From Pestalotiopsis fici W106-1 (lineage: Eukaryota; Ascomycota; Sordariomycetes; Amphisphaeriales; Sporocadaceae), in assembly GCF_000516985.1 (NCBI RefSeq), contig NW_006917094.1, positions 186,001 to 250,000 on the forward strand: a stretch of 64,000 bases of DNA. The letters run 5' to 3'. This document shows positions 1 to 11,895 of this stretch, piece by piece (the stretch's first letter is position 1; every line of letters begins with the position of its first letter). The notes beneath the pieces are model-generated. The model saw nothing but the letters and a program-made list of their open reading frames with translations, was not told where the DNA came from and did not search any database. Both the position numbers and the translations under genes were made by a program.

Positions 1-172
1 CGCCGCGACAAGTAGCCCTAAGCATTCGACTAAACTTGCAAGCTTGCAAAGTGCCTTGACATAGCATACCCATTTGTCATAAAAAATTTCCTTAGCTCCC
101 GTCGTAGCCAAGAAGCCCCAGAATACCCAGGTCAAGCTTCGCGACCAAGCTCAGCAAACATTTTGGGCATGT

Positions 173-1176
173 CTAGTGCTTCGAAGACTTGCATCCAGAG
201 CTCGCGACAGCAGATGAGCTAACTGCGACCGAGCTGGTCGTGTCAGAGGAAGCTGCAACTGCAGAGGTCGACGAGGTAGAGGATGAGCTACCAAATACAT
301 CATCTCCGATGGGGGTAAGAGCAATGTCAGCCTCGATCTGGCTGGCGTCGTCGACCCAAAGGTTGAGGCCGTTGAAGAGCTCCATAGACTCAGTGTAGAG
401 ACCAGGAATCTGGTAAGTCGTGGAAGGAGTGCCGGAGCCGGAGCCAGAGACCTTGACTTGGGCGCAGCTAAGATGATTTGTGTCAGATGAGCTTTCATAT
501 TCGGAGCAGATATCCTGAGAAACTCACCTGTAGAAGAACTCGGCCTCATCGTTCTGAGCACCATGAAGACCAACATGCTCGGCGCGAACGAGGTACTCGC
601 CGGCAGGGGTGTCTGCAGGAATCTGGAACTCAAATTGGGACATGCCATATGCGCACCAAGCGTCTTTGGTCAGGTCACCACTTTCGTCACAGAGAGTCAC
701 CTCGTAGATCTTGAACCAGTCACCATCACCCTCGTATTCCTGGACATTTCCAGTTGGCGCCTTGGACATGTCTATAGAGAAGAGACCAGTCAGCAATTAT
801 TCACTTATGTCTCATAATTTCTCGTTTCATAGTATATAAACGTACAAACTTGACCGGGTCCAGGGTGCGCAATGCTACCATCGTAGAAGAGCTTCATGGC
901 AATGGTGTCACCCGCCGCAACATCGGCAACCTCAGTGTTGGCAGCATTGCTGAAAGATCCCAGGTTGCAGCGGAAATCGCTGTCACTGGGAGTGAGGTTG
1001 TCATAGGTGTTGGTGAACTTGGTCGGCATGTAGTTCTCGGTTCTGGTCGTCTGGCGAATGTACTGCCAGTCATCGGAAGCAACACCGTTCAGAACAAGCT
1101 TGCTGAAGATGTAGTGCGCATCAGCGACGCGTGCCAGCGCAGCAGCCATGGCAACGAAATTGGCGGAGTGCTTCAT
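173..1176 (-). CDS. AA9 lytic polysaccharide monooxygenase (secreted, divergent copper site)
   Basis: Three exons (846..1176, 528..771, 173..467) join in frame to 289 residues. The introns have GTACGT and GTGAGT donors and TATAG and TTAG acceptors. A signal peptide of about 20 residues ends in ADA, leaving His21 as the mature N-terminus, the first ligand of the copper histidine brace. His104 (AHPGPGQV) is the second ligand, followed by the family-typical YMSK. The distal segment has His180 (GLHGA) and AEFFYSCAQ. Compared with the usual AA9 QxY before SCAQ, Gln is Glu188 and the axial Tyr is Phe190. AA9 enzymes oxidatively cleave cellulose or related glucans outside the cell. A Ser/Thr/Ala-rich tail of about 40 residues follows the domain and there is no CBM1. 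The family call is firm; activity and substrate are inferred. Confidence 0.93.
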
Positions 1177-3202
1177 GATGGCGGAGTGAAACGAGAGTCT
1201 GTGAAGAAACGAATGATAAGAATAGACAAGTTAGCTACACCAGGTAGGTTTGAAGCAATGGGAATTGAAAGAGAGACGATGAATGTTCTGTGCCCGAATT
1301 GGATATCATGTTGTTGAATATCGAAGCTGAAATAGATATTTGTAGCCAGTGGCCATCATTGCCAGAGGTCATCATGATATCAAAAGTCTACTTGGCGATG
1401 TTTGAGATAAACTCTGCTCTAGAATGTTCCCGCAGTATTCTGAGTTGACTTGACTCCGTGAAATTTCGCAAGCATCAGGCATTTGCAACAGTTCATACTA
1501 GGCTAAGATCACAGGAGGAAGCAAAGTTTAAAAAATCTAATTACTACAGGAGAATTGAATTGAACTGCCGATGATGTCGAGCTACACGAGTTATACGAGT
1601 GATACGAACTTTTACGAGTTTTACCAGTTATGGAGCTACAGGGGACTTAATCCATGTATGGCTTGAAGGGGAGCCACTTTGAAGTTTCATATAAAGGATT
1701 GTCCCACGGTGTCGGAGGGGCATAGCGGCTATATATGCTCAAGCAGCCGCCCAACCGCCAGGACCTGGCACCTTGGCTTCGTATTCATCATTAATCTAAA
1801 GCTGGGGATTCGGAGAATTTTATCCCAAGACGTTTGAAAAGCTGATTAATATAGGTTCTAATTGGTTGGCAGATGAGTAAGTCCCGCTTCTTTACGCCAT
1901 CTAGCCAAAGACACTGGCCGTTGTGGAACTTTCTTGGCATCTTGAATAGGTAATCGCATCATATGGAGGCTTCAGCCGCTGGAGATATCGGCTTGCCCAG
2001 ACGTCTTCTCCTGCGCATTGCAGTCCTCAGTCTCCCCGGTCAACGCGCGTTGGGTGCGGACCCTGGAGCGTGGTGCGCGAGAACCGGGACCAGGGCATGG
2101 TCTTCCTCCGGCCCGCCGAACTCGGATAACCGGATTTCACCTATACCACGGGCCCGGATATCCACTTCACCGAGTCGCGATTAAACTGTGATCCCACGAC
2201 GGGCTTTACTTTCGTTATTAATTAGATTCAACTCCAATGGTTCTATATTCATGAATCACCAAGTCGCTAATAAATTTCTGCTCATCCAGAACTACATGAC
2301 AGCCAACCACAACGACGCCCGTGACGGAAACTTGGGACTGGTTGCTGGGTGTTGTGTATGTCTATCATGATCTGACATGGCCCACGGGTTCGATCTGAAA
2401 CAGATATTAGGGGTCGGATTCGATGGCGGAGATTGCAATCAGCAGCAGCAGCAGCAGCACCTCCAGGGGCTTGTACTATGTAATACGCCAGCGCAGTCAT
2501 GGCCGGATCAAAGTGTGGACCATTTGCGGCGGTGATTGTAAGTGACACATGGCCATATCCCGTTATACCTAAGGAGACGATTGACATACATCGATACAGA
2601 AAATCAGTCACGACATCTGTGCCTCGGCGGCTTGGACGTCCAGCTAATCTTGGCGAATCAAACAAGTACTGACAATGGCTTTTATACTTAGCAGATCACT
2701 GGCATGGCAACGGCCTTTGGAGAAGTCGATTCGCGTTGGGGATACCCTTGTACGGTATTGTCAGTACAAAGACCTAAGAGGCTCTCCTCCAGCATCAATG
2801 ATAACACTATCCCCGTGCATTTGTGGTGTTTCGATCAATATAAGCGCCAAGGATTTTGCATTTCGACTGCTGCTTCACCAGTCGCAACAGTGCAACTTAT
2901 AACAAGTTTCAGGAAGTGCGACTGCCATAAAAAGCATTTTATTCTTAGTTTCACCCGTATAGTAACTATTGATTGGCTAGCTTCCTCCCGGTATGAAAGG
3001 TTCTTGTCGAGAAGCCCAGGATATACAGATGGAGCTGTTTTCTTGCATACTGACACAGAGACTACTATGTAGAAGCCTCGTTGTCGGGCTGCTTGACAAA
3101 GGAGACGTATCAACTATTCCCCCGCACAAGATGGTGTTTTCCTTCCCAGCCAGTCAGTTATCGAGACTGACAGCCGACAGACGCTTCGTATCCATGATCC
3201 TT
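1177..3202. other. Intergenic, upstream of the LPMO; possible coding relic
   Basis: No intact gene is seen. The first several hundred bases should hold the LPMO promoter. Around 1588-1632 short TACGAGT-like words recur. A GC-rich island at about 1960-2210 reads like coding sequence on the plus strand but is broken by frame changes and stops. A short AGC run lies at 2441-2459. Open frames between 2282 and 3200 show no recognisable motif. Confidence 0.5.
2441..2459. repeat. AGC trinucleotide microsatellite
   Basis: About six uninterrupted AGC units in non-coding sequence. Confidence 0.9.
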
Positions 3203-3598
3203 CTAAGAAGGGCAGATACTGTTGTTCTTCAAGAAGTCGCCGAGGGCGTCGACGCAGTTGGCACAAGGGCAGATCTACCGATATATCAGATCATTGCTCA
3301 CTATCACCGATTCAAGGGATCTCGTAGATGCGAAGATACATACCGCACTGGCTCCGCCAGCGGTGCAACCCAGCAGGCTGGGAATTCCACCGGGACCCAG
3401 CGCGATGCTGGCACCGATGCATGCAGCAGAGGCAATGACGGCCGCACACTTCAGCAGGTCACAGTCGTCCTCAGCTGCAGCAAAGGTGATGGCATCAGTG
3501 ACTGCCTCGGTGGTGGTTACATCGCGGCTGATGATCGAGTTCGGGGACGCCATGCCGCTAGAGGCGACAAGTGCCAGGAGGGGAAGAGAGAAACGCAT
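3203..3598 (-). CDS. Small secreted cysteine-rich protein
   Basis: Two exons (3344..3598 and 3203..3274; donor GTATGT, acceptor GGTAG) give 108 residues. I start at the ATG opening MRFSLPLLALVASS because a signal peptide begins there and the stretch upstream reads as leader. After a short acidic pro-like segment the mature part has eight cysteines, beginning CDLLKC, with an Ala/Gly-rich centre and a CPCANC cluster encoded by exon 2. The pattern resembles fungal small secreted proteins of the Fungal_CBP (calcium-binding protein) type, but that match is from memory of the pattern only. A TATA box lies 100 bp upstream. It probably acts outside the cell; function unknown. Confidence 0.75.
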
Positions 3599-6028
3599 GT
3601 TGAAGATGATAAGTCGGTGGTTTGAATGCTGTCGTTCAGATGTAATTGATGTGTTGTTGTGATGTTGAGAGTTCCAACAGACCAGGAGCAGCAGAGTCTT
3701 ATATACTCGTATCATTCCTCCACCACGGCAATCAAAGGTAGAGTCCTAGAACTTTCATGTCATGACTGAATTCTCAAGCCTCTAGTAAGCTCACGATGCA
3801 TCCACAAGTTCTCCTCTTCTTTTCCCCGCCAGTCGATCGCGACCTTGAGCTGGCTTGTCATATGGAAAGCTCTCACTCATGCATGCTCACAGTTGTACTC
3901 GACCGACTTGCACCCATCATCGCTAAATGATTGAGAAATATCATCATCGAGGAGGTCGAAACTGTCCGGGGTAATGCATCCTGTCAGCCATCACCGAATG
4001 AGGCGTCCACACCTCGTCTCTTCATTCGTAGCCACCTAAACCTGCCTTGAGGATTCTCAACAGAGCGCTAAGAAGCTGAGAAGAGCAGGACCGACAAGGA
4101 GATGACGTCGTTAGCCGTGCTACTTTGAGCTCGACCTATGCTGATGATATGCAGGCGTTGGATTATTGTCGTCCATGAGTTTAGTAGCATGTTTCCATTC
4201 ATTACTTGCTTTTGGACAATTTGAGTGAAGATTGAATTAGGAATGGTTTTCAAAGATAAGGCTCACGATGCCTGAAACATTACCTGAGTATACATGAATC
4301 CAATCATAGACTAAAAAGTAACATAAATGACATGGAATCGACGAGGTGTGGAAGGCAGATCTTAGCGAGGCTCCTTATTTTCTTCTCCTATTTCTGCTAT
4401 AACTAAGCCGCCTCGTGATTTATAAGCCTCGTAGTGTGCCTTGTAGCAGATTTTCGTATCTAGACCACGCGACCGTTCGGTCTCAATACTCAATCGGCGT
4501 TGTATTCTGCCCTATTTTGCCGAGTAACCTGCAACTTCCATCAAACCCACGACCAATCATGTAGAGGCTGCCTGTAAAGTGTCAAATCACCCAACCGTTT
4601 ATTCATCTAACCACCTGACAGAAATCCTAGTAATTCGCAATTATTGAGCCTGCTATGCTACGGCGTTGGTGAGCAGTCTTACTGGTGGCAACTCCGACTG
4701 CACTGATAAAGGAACCTCGCAGCTCAACTCATATACAAGTGCGGCCCTGCTGGATGCCTCATGATCATTTGGGGAAGAGGGGGTTGTTGGCTTGTGGGAA
4801 AATTCATGAAGGAACTTGCGCTTCAAGCCCACCCACCCAAATCACTTGGCGGTCTGGCATGGAAGACGGTTAAGCCCATTCTACTGCAGATACTCTATAG
4901 AGCTTGACCTGATGTCTGAAAAGGGTTGCCCGTTCCTTTAGCCGAAACTCCCAGCCATAGAAAGCCCCGGGCGTTGTCAGCTGCTTACCATCTTGCATTG
5001 CGATCGACGTTTTACCTGCCATTGTGGGATTTTGTGCTGTCAGCTCCAGAACTGATGTTCTTGTCATCAAATAATGATTCAACTTCGATCCAAGACAAAA
5101 ATGGGTGACTAGTGCTACAGGTCACTTCAGATCTTGCCACTTGAGGTCGAATCTTCTTGCGGTTCGTGAGTTGGATGATGGCTGATCAAGTACTCAAGGC
5201 ACGTGGATAGAGGTTGCAGTCGCAGATTACTTCATAAGCCACGGGAGGTTTTCATCAGATGAATGAGACCAGAGAGGAGAATGAGAATTGTAGCTGACAC
5301 CAGCATCTACGGTGAAGGCTCCTACTCGGAAGATCTGCGCCATAGCCAGTGGAGGACTTTGTTGACGTGCAGCTTCCCTTCCCAGAGCGAAGAATGTAGA
5401 GCAAGGAGTAGGATTGGTGAGGAACCCACGACTTCTTTCACGACTTACGAGTATATCAAAGTCACTCTTGTCACCTGAATGGCCGAAGCTTTATGCCAGG
5501 GCCATCACAAAGCTGACATGATTTTGGCCTCTTCCCCAAATGGTTTTAAGTCTTGAGCTGGCTTTCTTACTTCTCGCCCTCCCTGAGGCACGAAGGACTT
5601 GGGTACACGACGCGTTCCCGTGAGTCTTTGATGTACATGACCCATCCAGGTTTCCAAGCCCCGAGGCAGCAATGCCTTTGCTCCCCTCAATCTCTCGGTG
5701 AACAGAATCACGATTCACTACTGTAGAATTGATTTCGGTTCCCATCGGTATTCAACAATAGTACGCTCCAAGTCGGGACCAGAAAATCAATAGTCATCAA
5801 TTGACGAGCTGAACACAAAATCTGCATCCACTTCAGTTGACATTCAGTTCAATCGTAAAACACATAACCAAATGTGCACGTTGCCGTTGGTCATCCTAGC
5901 TCCGGCCGTGAAGGTCACATAAACTCTTCAAAAATAAGAGATTGAGAGAAAGCGAAACATAAATTATAACTCTAACCAAGAATCATGTTACGGTTCATAC
6001 GCAATATCAATCACTTAATTCCCATTGT
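3599..6028. other. Intergenic, no gene seen
   Basis: Besides the TATA box at 3698 the stretch holds only short open frames on both strands, without domain motifs or convincing splice structure. Composition is mixed and no repeat stands out. Confidence 0.6.
3698..3705 (-). promoter_or_regulatory. TATA box of the small secreted protein gene
   Basis: TATATAAG on the minus strand, about 100 bp upstream of the chosen ATG at 3598. This is a normal distance for a fungal gene with a short leader and supports that start. Confidence 0.6.
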
Positions 6029-6814
6029 CTACACACCAGCACGAGTTTCGGACCGGGGTCGAGTCTCGTATATCATATAATAGGTTCGCCATTCCCCTTG
6101 ACCCCCATATATGGAATCATCCTGCACTAGCTCTCGAATTATCTGGAAGCCAGCACGTTGGTAAACTGGCATGCCAGCGGGCCGAGCGACAAGGAATATA
6201 TCCAAGCCCAGCTTCTTTGCCTGTCGAATGCCACTCTCTACCAACAATGAAGCAATTCCTTTACGTTGGTTTTCTGGATGAACAGCCAGGTAGTCGAGTA
6301 CTACAACTTGATTAGAAAACTAGATTTTGAATGGGGCAGTCTCACAACTTCCTGGAATCGACGTACACATGTAATCCCTCCCCGTCATGAGCTCCTTTCT
6401 AATTTCTACCATTTCGTGGTCCAGTGGATCCGACGTAACATCCGGCTTCCAGTCGGCGGACTCTGCAATGCGTTCAAACTCGGCTTCCTCATCCGGCGAC
6501 ACTGCCGGCACCACGGCCTCGGGCCACACCGGCGTGCCTATATCTGTGACGGCGTGCGCGGCGGGAATTAGCCAGCGCGCATAACCTACGAGGCGGCCAG
6601 TCTCGGGGTCGATGGCCTTTTGGTGGCGCGTGTTGTCGCGGTCCTTTAACAAGTTGCGCGGATACCGCTTGGCCGACTCGATGATGTGTTTTTCAAGAGT
6701 GGTGTGGCGCCACGACAGCACCCAGTTTACGTCTTGCCAAAAAGCCGACATGTTGTTGCGGCTGATTGCATCGCTGTCCGCGACGGTGCAACGCTCTAAT
6801 GCATAGCGGGTCAT
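6029..6814 (-). CDS. GNAT-family N-acetyltransferase
   Basis: Two exons (6346..6814 and 6029..6300) flank an unusually short 45-nt intron (GTGAGA to GTAG) and encode 246 residues. I start at MTRYALERCTVADSD, where family similarity begins; an in-frame ATG 12 codons upstream is possible. The acetyl-CoA-binding motif A is built across the splice junction: LAVHPENQRKGIA (about residues 161-173) contains the QRKGIA version of R/Q-x-x-G-x-A. It is followed by the usual C-terminal strands with MPVYQRAGF. The layout matches fungal GNATs of about 230-250 residues that acetylate small molecules. Substrate unknown; probably cytosolic, as no signal is seen. Confidence 0.88.
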
Positions 6815-7279
6815 CTTGGCAATCTCTAGACTCGGAAGCAAGACAAACAATCATCAAGTTTGAAATCCCAATGCTATATTTTCTGGAGTCAAGTTGACAC
6901 AATATGCAACAAGAGCACTCCAATTATAGCTTCTGTCAAAATGCTGTTGCCTGGACACGGCGTCTGGGGTCTAGTGTAAGCACGACGTCCACGGTGATAC
7001 ACCTTCCCAGACGGGACATCCGGGGACGCTATAGGTCTGCGGAGCAGAGCCCAAGAAGCCCACCAAACTTTTGTATACATTTACGTACACAGCAACGGGA
7101 TTTGTCAAGTGTATAATAAAGTGTAAGATGCAGATAACACAAGAACCGTAACGGTTCTGTGGCATATTCCACTTGTTCATGTGTGAGAAATAGTTTTCAT
7201 TAATTAAGCGGGTCCGAACTCAGGACAACCGCGGCGTTATAGCTTTGTCGTGACATCGTAGCTCTTATATGGTACATAT
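6815..7279. other. Intergenic between the GNAT and the small stress-type gene
   Basis: This is the promoter side of the GNAT gene and the 3' flank of the next minus-strand gene. No further gene or repeat is seen. Confidence 0.6.
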
Positions 7280-7560
7280 CTAGTTTCCTCCAGGGATCTC
7301 CTCGTTGACCTTCTTGTCGACGGCCTGGTCAATGGTGTTGTCGGCGCTCTGAGGCACACCGTGGTCGCTGGCAAACTGGTTGACCTCTTTGGCAAAGTGT
7401 TAATCTAGTGCACGCAAGACATCTAACGAAGAGTGATTCTTTCCAACATACCCTGGTTGACGTCCTGGTCGGCAGTACGCTCGACGCTGTTGCCTGGCTG
7501 AGAGTCCTTGCCGAGCTTGTCGCTGGCAGCGTTCTTAATGTCGCCCATGAGTCCAGACAT
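7280..7560 (-). CDS. Small hydrophilic 71-residue protein (stress/conidiation-type)
   Basis: Two exons (7452..7560 and 7280..7386), separated by a 65-nt intron with a GTATGT donor, encode 71 residues. The protein opens MSGLMGDIKNAASDKLG and ends KKVNEEIPGGN. It is rich in Asp, Asn, Gln, Lys and Val, has no cysteine, no signal peptide and no membrane segment, and is probably largely disordered or helical. Small hydrophilic proteins of this kind are common in ascomycetes and often stress- or conidiation-induced; no biochemical role is known to me. A TATA tract lies about 140 bp upstream. The gene model is convincing (clean splice, sensible start); function is inference. Confidence 0.75.
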
Positions 7561-9193
7561 GATGAATTGTTTTGGATGGTGATGAAGGTTGAATATTTGA
7601 TATAAGAGTAACTCCTTGGTGCAATAGTGTCGCTAAAGGCTTATGATGAATGATTGATGGTAAAGAGAAGATGGTTTATGGAATGCTCAAGGCCGATATA
7701 TATATATTCGAATCCAAGGTCTAATTTCAGCACGAAATTACCGTCACTCTATACACTTCATGCCTCAGGACCCGCATATATGTCATTATAAGATGCCCCC
7801 GGTGTCGTCACCGAGATGATCGCCGGGTCCAGGCTGCATAGCGCCCGTCCGGGTGCCGAAACTTGGCAAGCTTGGCAGGGCCGCCTCCACTTCTCCACGA
7901 TTATAGTGGATGGTCTACGTCAAAGGTCGAGGCGGTGCTCGCGTCTGGAAACAGCACCAGAATATTCTGCCCTGTTTTTTGTTAAGCATATCGAGCTTTC
8001 GAGCCTATTCTACTGGTCCTTTGCTAAACAAGCACACTCTAGTGAACCGGCTAAGATATGCCGGGCGCTGCAGGGCTGTTCACCTAATCCTACTGGTCCC
8101 AACTATGATCTCTCCCAGTGCCGCACTTCCGAACTCCACACTCAAGAACGGTTGGAAGAGACGCTAAAAGACCACATCAACAAGTTTCATGCTGATGGGC
8201 CATGACAGCATATTGATGCAAACTTTGCCGTGATTAGATGATTAGCCTGCACCATTGAGAAAGAGCGCTCATAGACACAGGCCACCAGCAGCCGAATATT
8301 GTGAGTGATTCTTCAAACTTGGCTATTACGCGACGCAGTCGTTATTGGCAAGAAAACTTCATTCCTTTGGCCATGTGATGCTCACAAGCATTGCCAATTC
8401 ATGTCATGCAGGTCGTGTGAAATCATCGCACTGGCATGTGCGCATAAACAATGGACGGTAGCTCGACCTGCGTTGTCCTTTTCCTGTGCAGAAGCCGTCT
8501 CAAGCGCAAATGCCATATGAATGCAAACCATGAGTAGAGCGAGCCTTCATGCCTTATGGAAGTAGATCAGTGAGCGGTACAGACGAACTTTATGTACAGC
8601 CTGTGGAAACATTGATCAAAGCTATTTCAGATCTTGGAGATCACAGCGCAAACAAGTTCATGGCTGCACAACAACCGGTGGGCTGTAACTCATGGTGGTA
8701 TTATCAAACAAACCATGAAGAAGAGCGGTAATGATACCTCAAAACACAAATTCAAGCCCACAACTCTGGGACACAAAACTATGGCTTGCTCGACTCATAC
8801 CAGCATGGGTGCTCATTTTGAGCAATCCAGCAAAGTTAGAGGAGCGTTGCTATCTGTCACGCTATCTGAAATGGCCAATTATACATGGATGCAATCCTCG
8901 GCCTATTACAATGCGTCGGCACTACCGAATCTACCATGGGGAAAAGAAACTCCTCTATATCGCCTTGAACGCCCGACACCGTATGGATGCCAATGAAGTG
9001 GGATGGGTTTCCTAATGTGCGCCAGTCTCATGAATTTCTGCCAATGACAGTCCCCCGTACACCATCGATCACATGCTATCATTCTTCTTGTAAGCACTTT
9101 TCATTTCCGCAGGCTTCCCAAAGCTGGTCGATTCCCAAACACCCATCTAAATGCTCTCATTCAGTTCATGCGGTTACGTGTTGGAATGCAGTC
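7561..9193. other. Intergenic, no gene seen
   Basis: Promoter of the small gene on the left and 3' flank of the R3H gene on the right. Several open frames of 60-130 codons occur, but they lack start context, domain motifs and splice partners. Confidence 0.55.
7697..7707 (-). promoter_or_regulatory. TATA tract upstream of the 71-residue protein gene
   Basis: An alternating TA run of 11 bases about 140 bp upstream of the ATG at 7560. It is the only strong TATA-like element in this promoter. Confidence 0.5.
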
Positions 9194-11895
9194 TTAGATG
9201 CCCGTGGGGGGCTTCTGTGGCAGCGTGGCCGGATTGCCATAATTTGGCAGAGACGTAAAGTGAGGATGATTGTTGCTCATCGGCTGGGGTCCCTTGTTTG
9301 GCAGCGGATGGGTCATTTGGTGCGGCATCTGCGACAAATGGGCACCGGGGTTCTGCGCAAGGTGATGCTGAGGCGGAGTACCCTGAGGGTGATACAGCGA
9401 GTTGGTGGAGCTCTGTCGACTCATGCCATATCCAACAGGCGCTCCCATATACGGTTGGGGTGGTCCATTTGGTGTGTATGCAGGATATGAAGGATGCTGC
9501 GTGCCAATCTGAGGGCTGCCATGAGGGCCCATCATGTGAGGCATTGGTCCAGATGAATGTCCGGGTCCCATCCCAGTTGCAGGGACGAACGACTGAGTCT
9601 TGGGGTTGAATGCATGGCGGTTATAGCTGCCTGGAATCGGGTGTTGACTCTTAGGATCATTCGGATTGACATTGACTGGCAGCTGTCCAAAAGCATACGG
9701 GATGCCTTGCTGCGAAGGGGTTTGGACCGGTCGGCTCGGCTGCGGTTGGTATGGAGACTGTCCAGGAGGCGGCTGAGGAGCTGGATTGTAGGCCGGCTGC
9801 GTCCAGGGCTGTTGTGGTTGCGCGTTCTGGACAGGAGATCCGTAGGGCTGCATTGGGCCTCCAGCGTGAGAGTAGCGCGGCTGCACAGGTTGATGAGGCT
9901 GAGGAGGGTACTGGGATGATGCGGTCAGCTTTGCACACAATGGATCACTCGGAGTACTGACTGTTGTCATTGGACCGTATTGCGCGTATCCATTGCCCTG
10001 AGCCGGCTGCATCATTTGCGGATAGCCTTGTCCTCCCTGGGGAAACTGCTGTTGCATGGCACCATGATAAGGCAGTTGGACTGGTCCTCCGTATGGGCCG
10101 TTGGCAGTTGGACCATACGGCCCTTGCCAACTACCAGCTCCTTGAGGGCCGATGTAATGATGCGTGTTATAATACGGAGTGTACTGTGATCGAGAATCAA
10201 AGCTGTCGGAGTCATCACGACGCTGCTTGCCGGTCTTACCCCTTTTACCGAGGTTTGACTTGTCTTTTCCAGACACGGAGCTGGCACGGGATGTACCATT
10301 TGCATCATCTGTTTCTGTCGAGCGTCAGCGCTGGTATTCTGTGTAAATAATGTTACGGGCATCCCTACCAGGGGTGGTCTCTCCAGTCTTCTCAGATGTT
10401 CCAAAGATTCGCTGTCTTGCCTTGTTATAGGCTTCCTCGCGCTGCTCACGGGTTCGCAACCTAGTCAATGTCAGAAATGACCATCATAGAGATCGAGGGC
10501 GCGTGATCAACCATACTTCTCCTTTGTATTGGACTTGTCCTTCTCCTTGCCGTCACTGCCAACCTCAGACGTTGCCTTGGAGGCGCTTGTGCTCGCTGGT
10601 CCCGATCCGCCTTCTTCGCCTCGTCGCATGATCTTCTTCGGCAGGAGGACGGGAGGGGCAGCACTGCTGGTATTATTCTCGGTCTCCTTGCTGCCAGAAA
10701 TACTAGCTAGTGAGGGTGGAACTCTGCAAAAGGGCGTTCTGTAGATACGCACGGCGCCTTGCACAGCCTCAAAGGAATGCGTCATGTGGTAATAGTCCGC
10801 GAGTTTGTGTGTTAACATTCTACAGAATGAGTTGCTAGGAGGCAAATCCATAAAGGGTTTCCTGGCGTTGGAGTCAGTAATGAGAATACCATGGTTGTGG
10901 TCATTGAATCTTACTCAGATGACTGGACAAAATTGATCAGATCCTGTTCAAGCCTAAGCAAGAAGATGCGGTCTTTGGGTGATGACATAGCCTCTAGCAG
11001 TTTGTCATCTGGGTTCTGAGAATACATGGTGCTAAAAGCGTCGGGAGTGCTTGCGACGGTTCCAAGAGCCTGAGAGCTGTCCGTCGGCGGCGGCATGCCA
11101 GAGTCTACACTCTGCGGGGTGGCAATTCCCATTTCTTGCGACTCTGGAAGTAATTGAATGATTCTTCGTTCTGGCATGTCGCCAATGCGCAGGCGATGGA
11201 TACGTGCAACGTCTGAGCCCATTCTGGAATTGGCCATCTGAGAGCCCCGAAAAGAGAAGGACTCATCGTCTTCAGCTGCGGCCTTGACACTAGCACTGTC
11301 ATCTGGTCGGAGCGATTCCTTTTCGTCTAAAGCAAAGGTAGTGCCAGAGGCGATGCTTTTTCCGTCGAGACTCGGAGCTTTGGCGCCCGTTTCAGAAATA
11401 GAGTCTGCTTTGTGGGAGGCGTCGTCCGACAGGTGGGTTGCCGAATCATTCTTGTGCTGGGATGCTCCTACCGATGATGAAGAGCCATTGACTACAAGAC
11501 TCGGAGTTGATGGGCCAGAAGAGGAGAGACTGAGGTCCTTCAGTTGAGAAGTCACTGCATCTTGTGTCTGTGTAGACTTGGAGTTGTTCTCTGGAATCGT
11601 AGTAGGTGACTTTGCAGTCGCAGCCGGACTGGCGACTTTGGCGGACGTAGATCCTCCATTTTTTCCGGCAGTGGAAGCGTTTGTCGAAGGAGCTCGACGA
11701 TGCTCCATTACAGGGACTGCGACGCGGGCAGCCCGGTTGTCTTTGGCGCCAGATGCAGCGACCTGGTTAGAATGTCAGCTTTCACATAGTCCCAGATTTT
11801 TTGAAATTTGTCTTGAGATAGGCTTTTCGTCCGCATACCTTGGCGAAAGACAATTTGGCAGGGGCAGCTGATGACGCTGCAGGAGTTGTCGCCAT
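9194..11895 (-). CDS. R3H and SUZ domain RNA-binding protein
   Basis: Five exons (11839..11895, 10915..11762, 10517..10861, 10369..10460, 9194..10314) encode 820 residues. All four splice phases were checked. The Ser/Ala/Thr-rich N-terminus starts MATTPAASSAAPAKLSFAK. The R3H domain, about residues 280-345, is split by the 53-nt intron and includes KPFMDLPPSNSF followed by HKLADYYHMTH. A SUZ segment follows (KKIMRR near 371, then LRTREQREEAYNKARQRIFG near 418-438). The last 370 residues are Pro/Gln/Gly/Tyr-rich low complexity. R3H binds single-stranded nucleic acid and SUZ binds RNA, so this is an ARPP21/R3HDM-like cytoplasmic mRNA-binding protein whose tail may promote condensate formation. 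Targets unknown. Confidence 0.93.

Noticed and set aside
9298..10350. Several long open frames antisense to the R3H gene
   Set aside because: They mirror the Pro/Gln-rich codons of the last exon; composition is Arg/Trp/Leu-rich with no motif.
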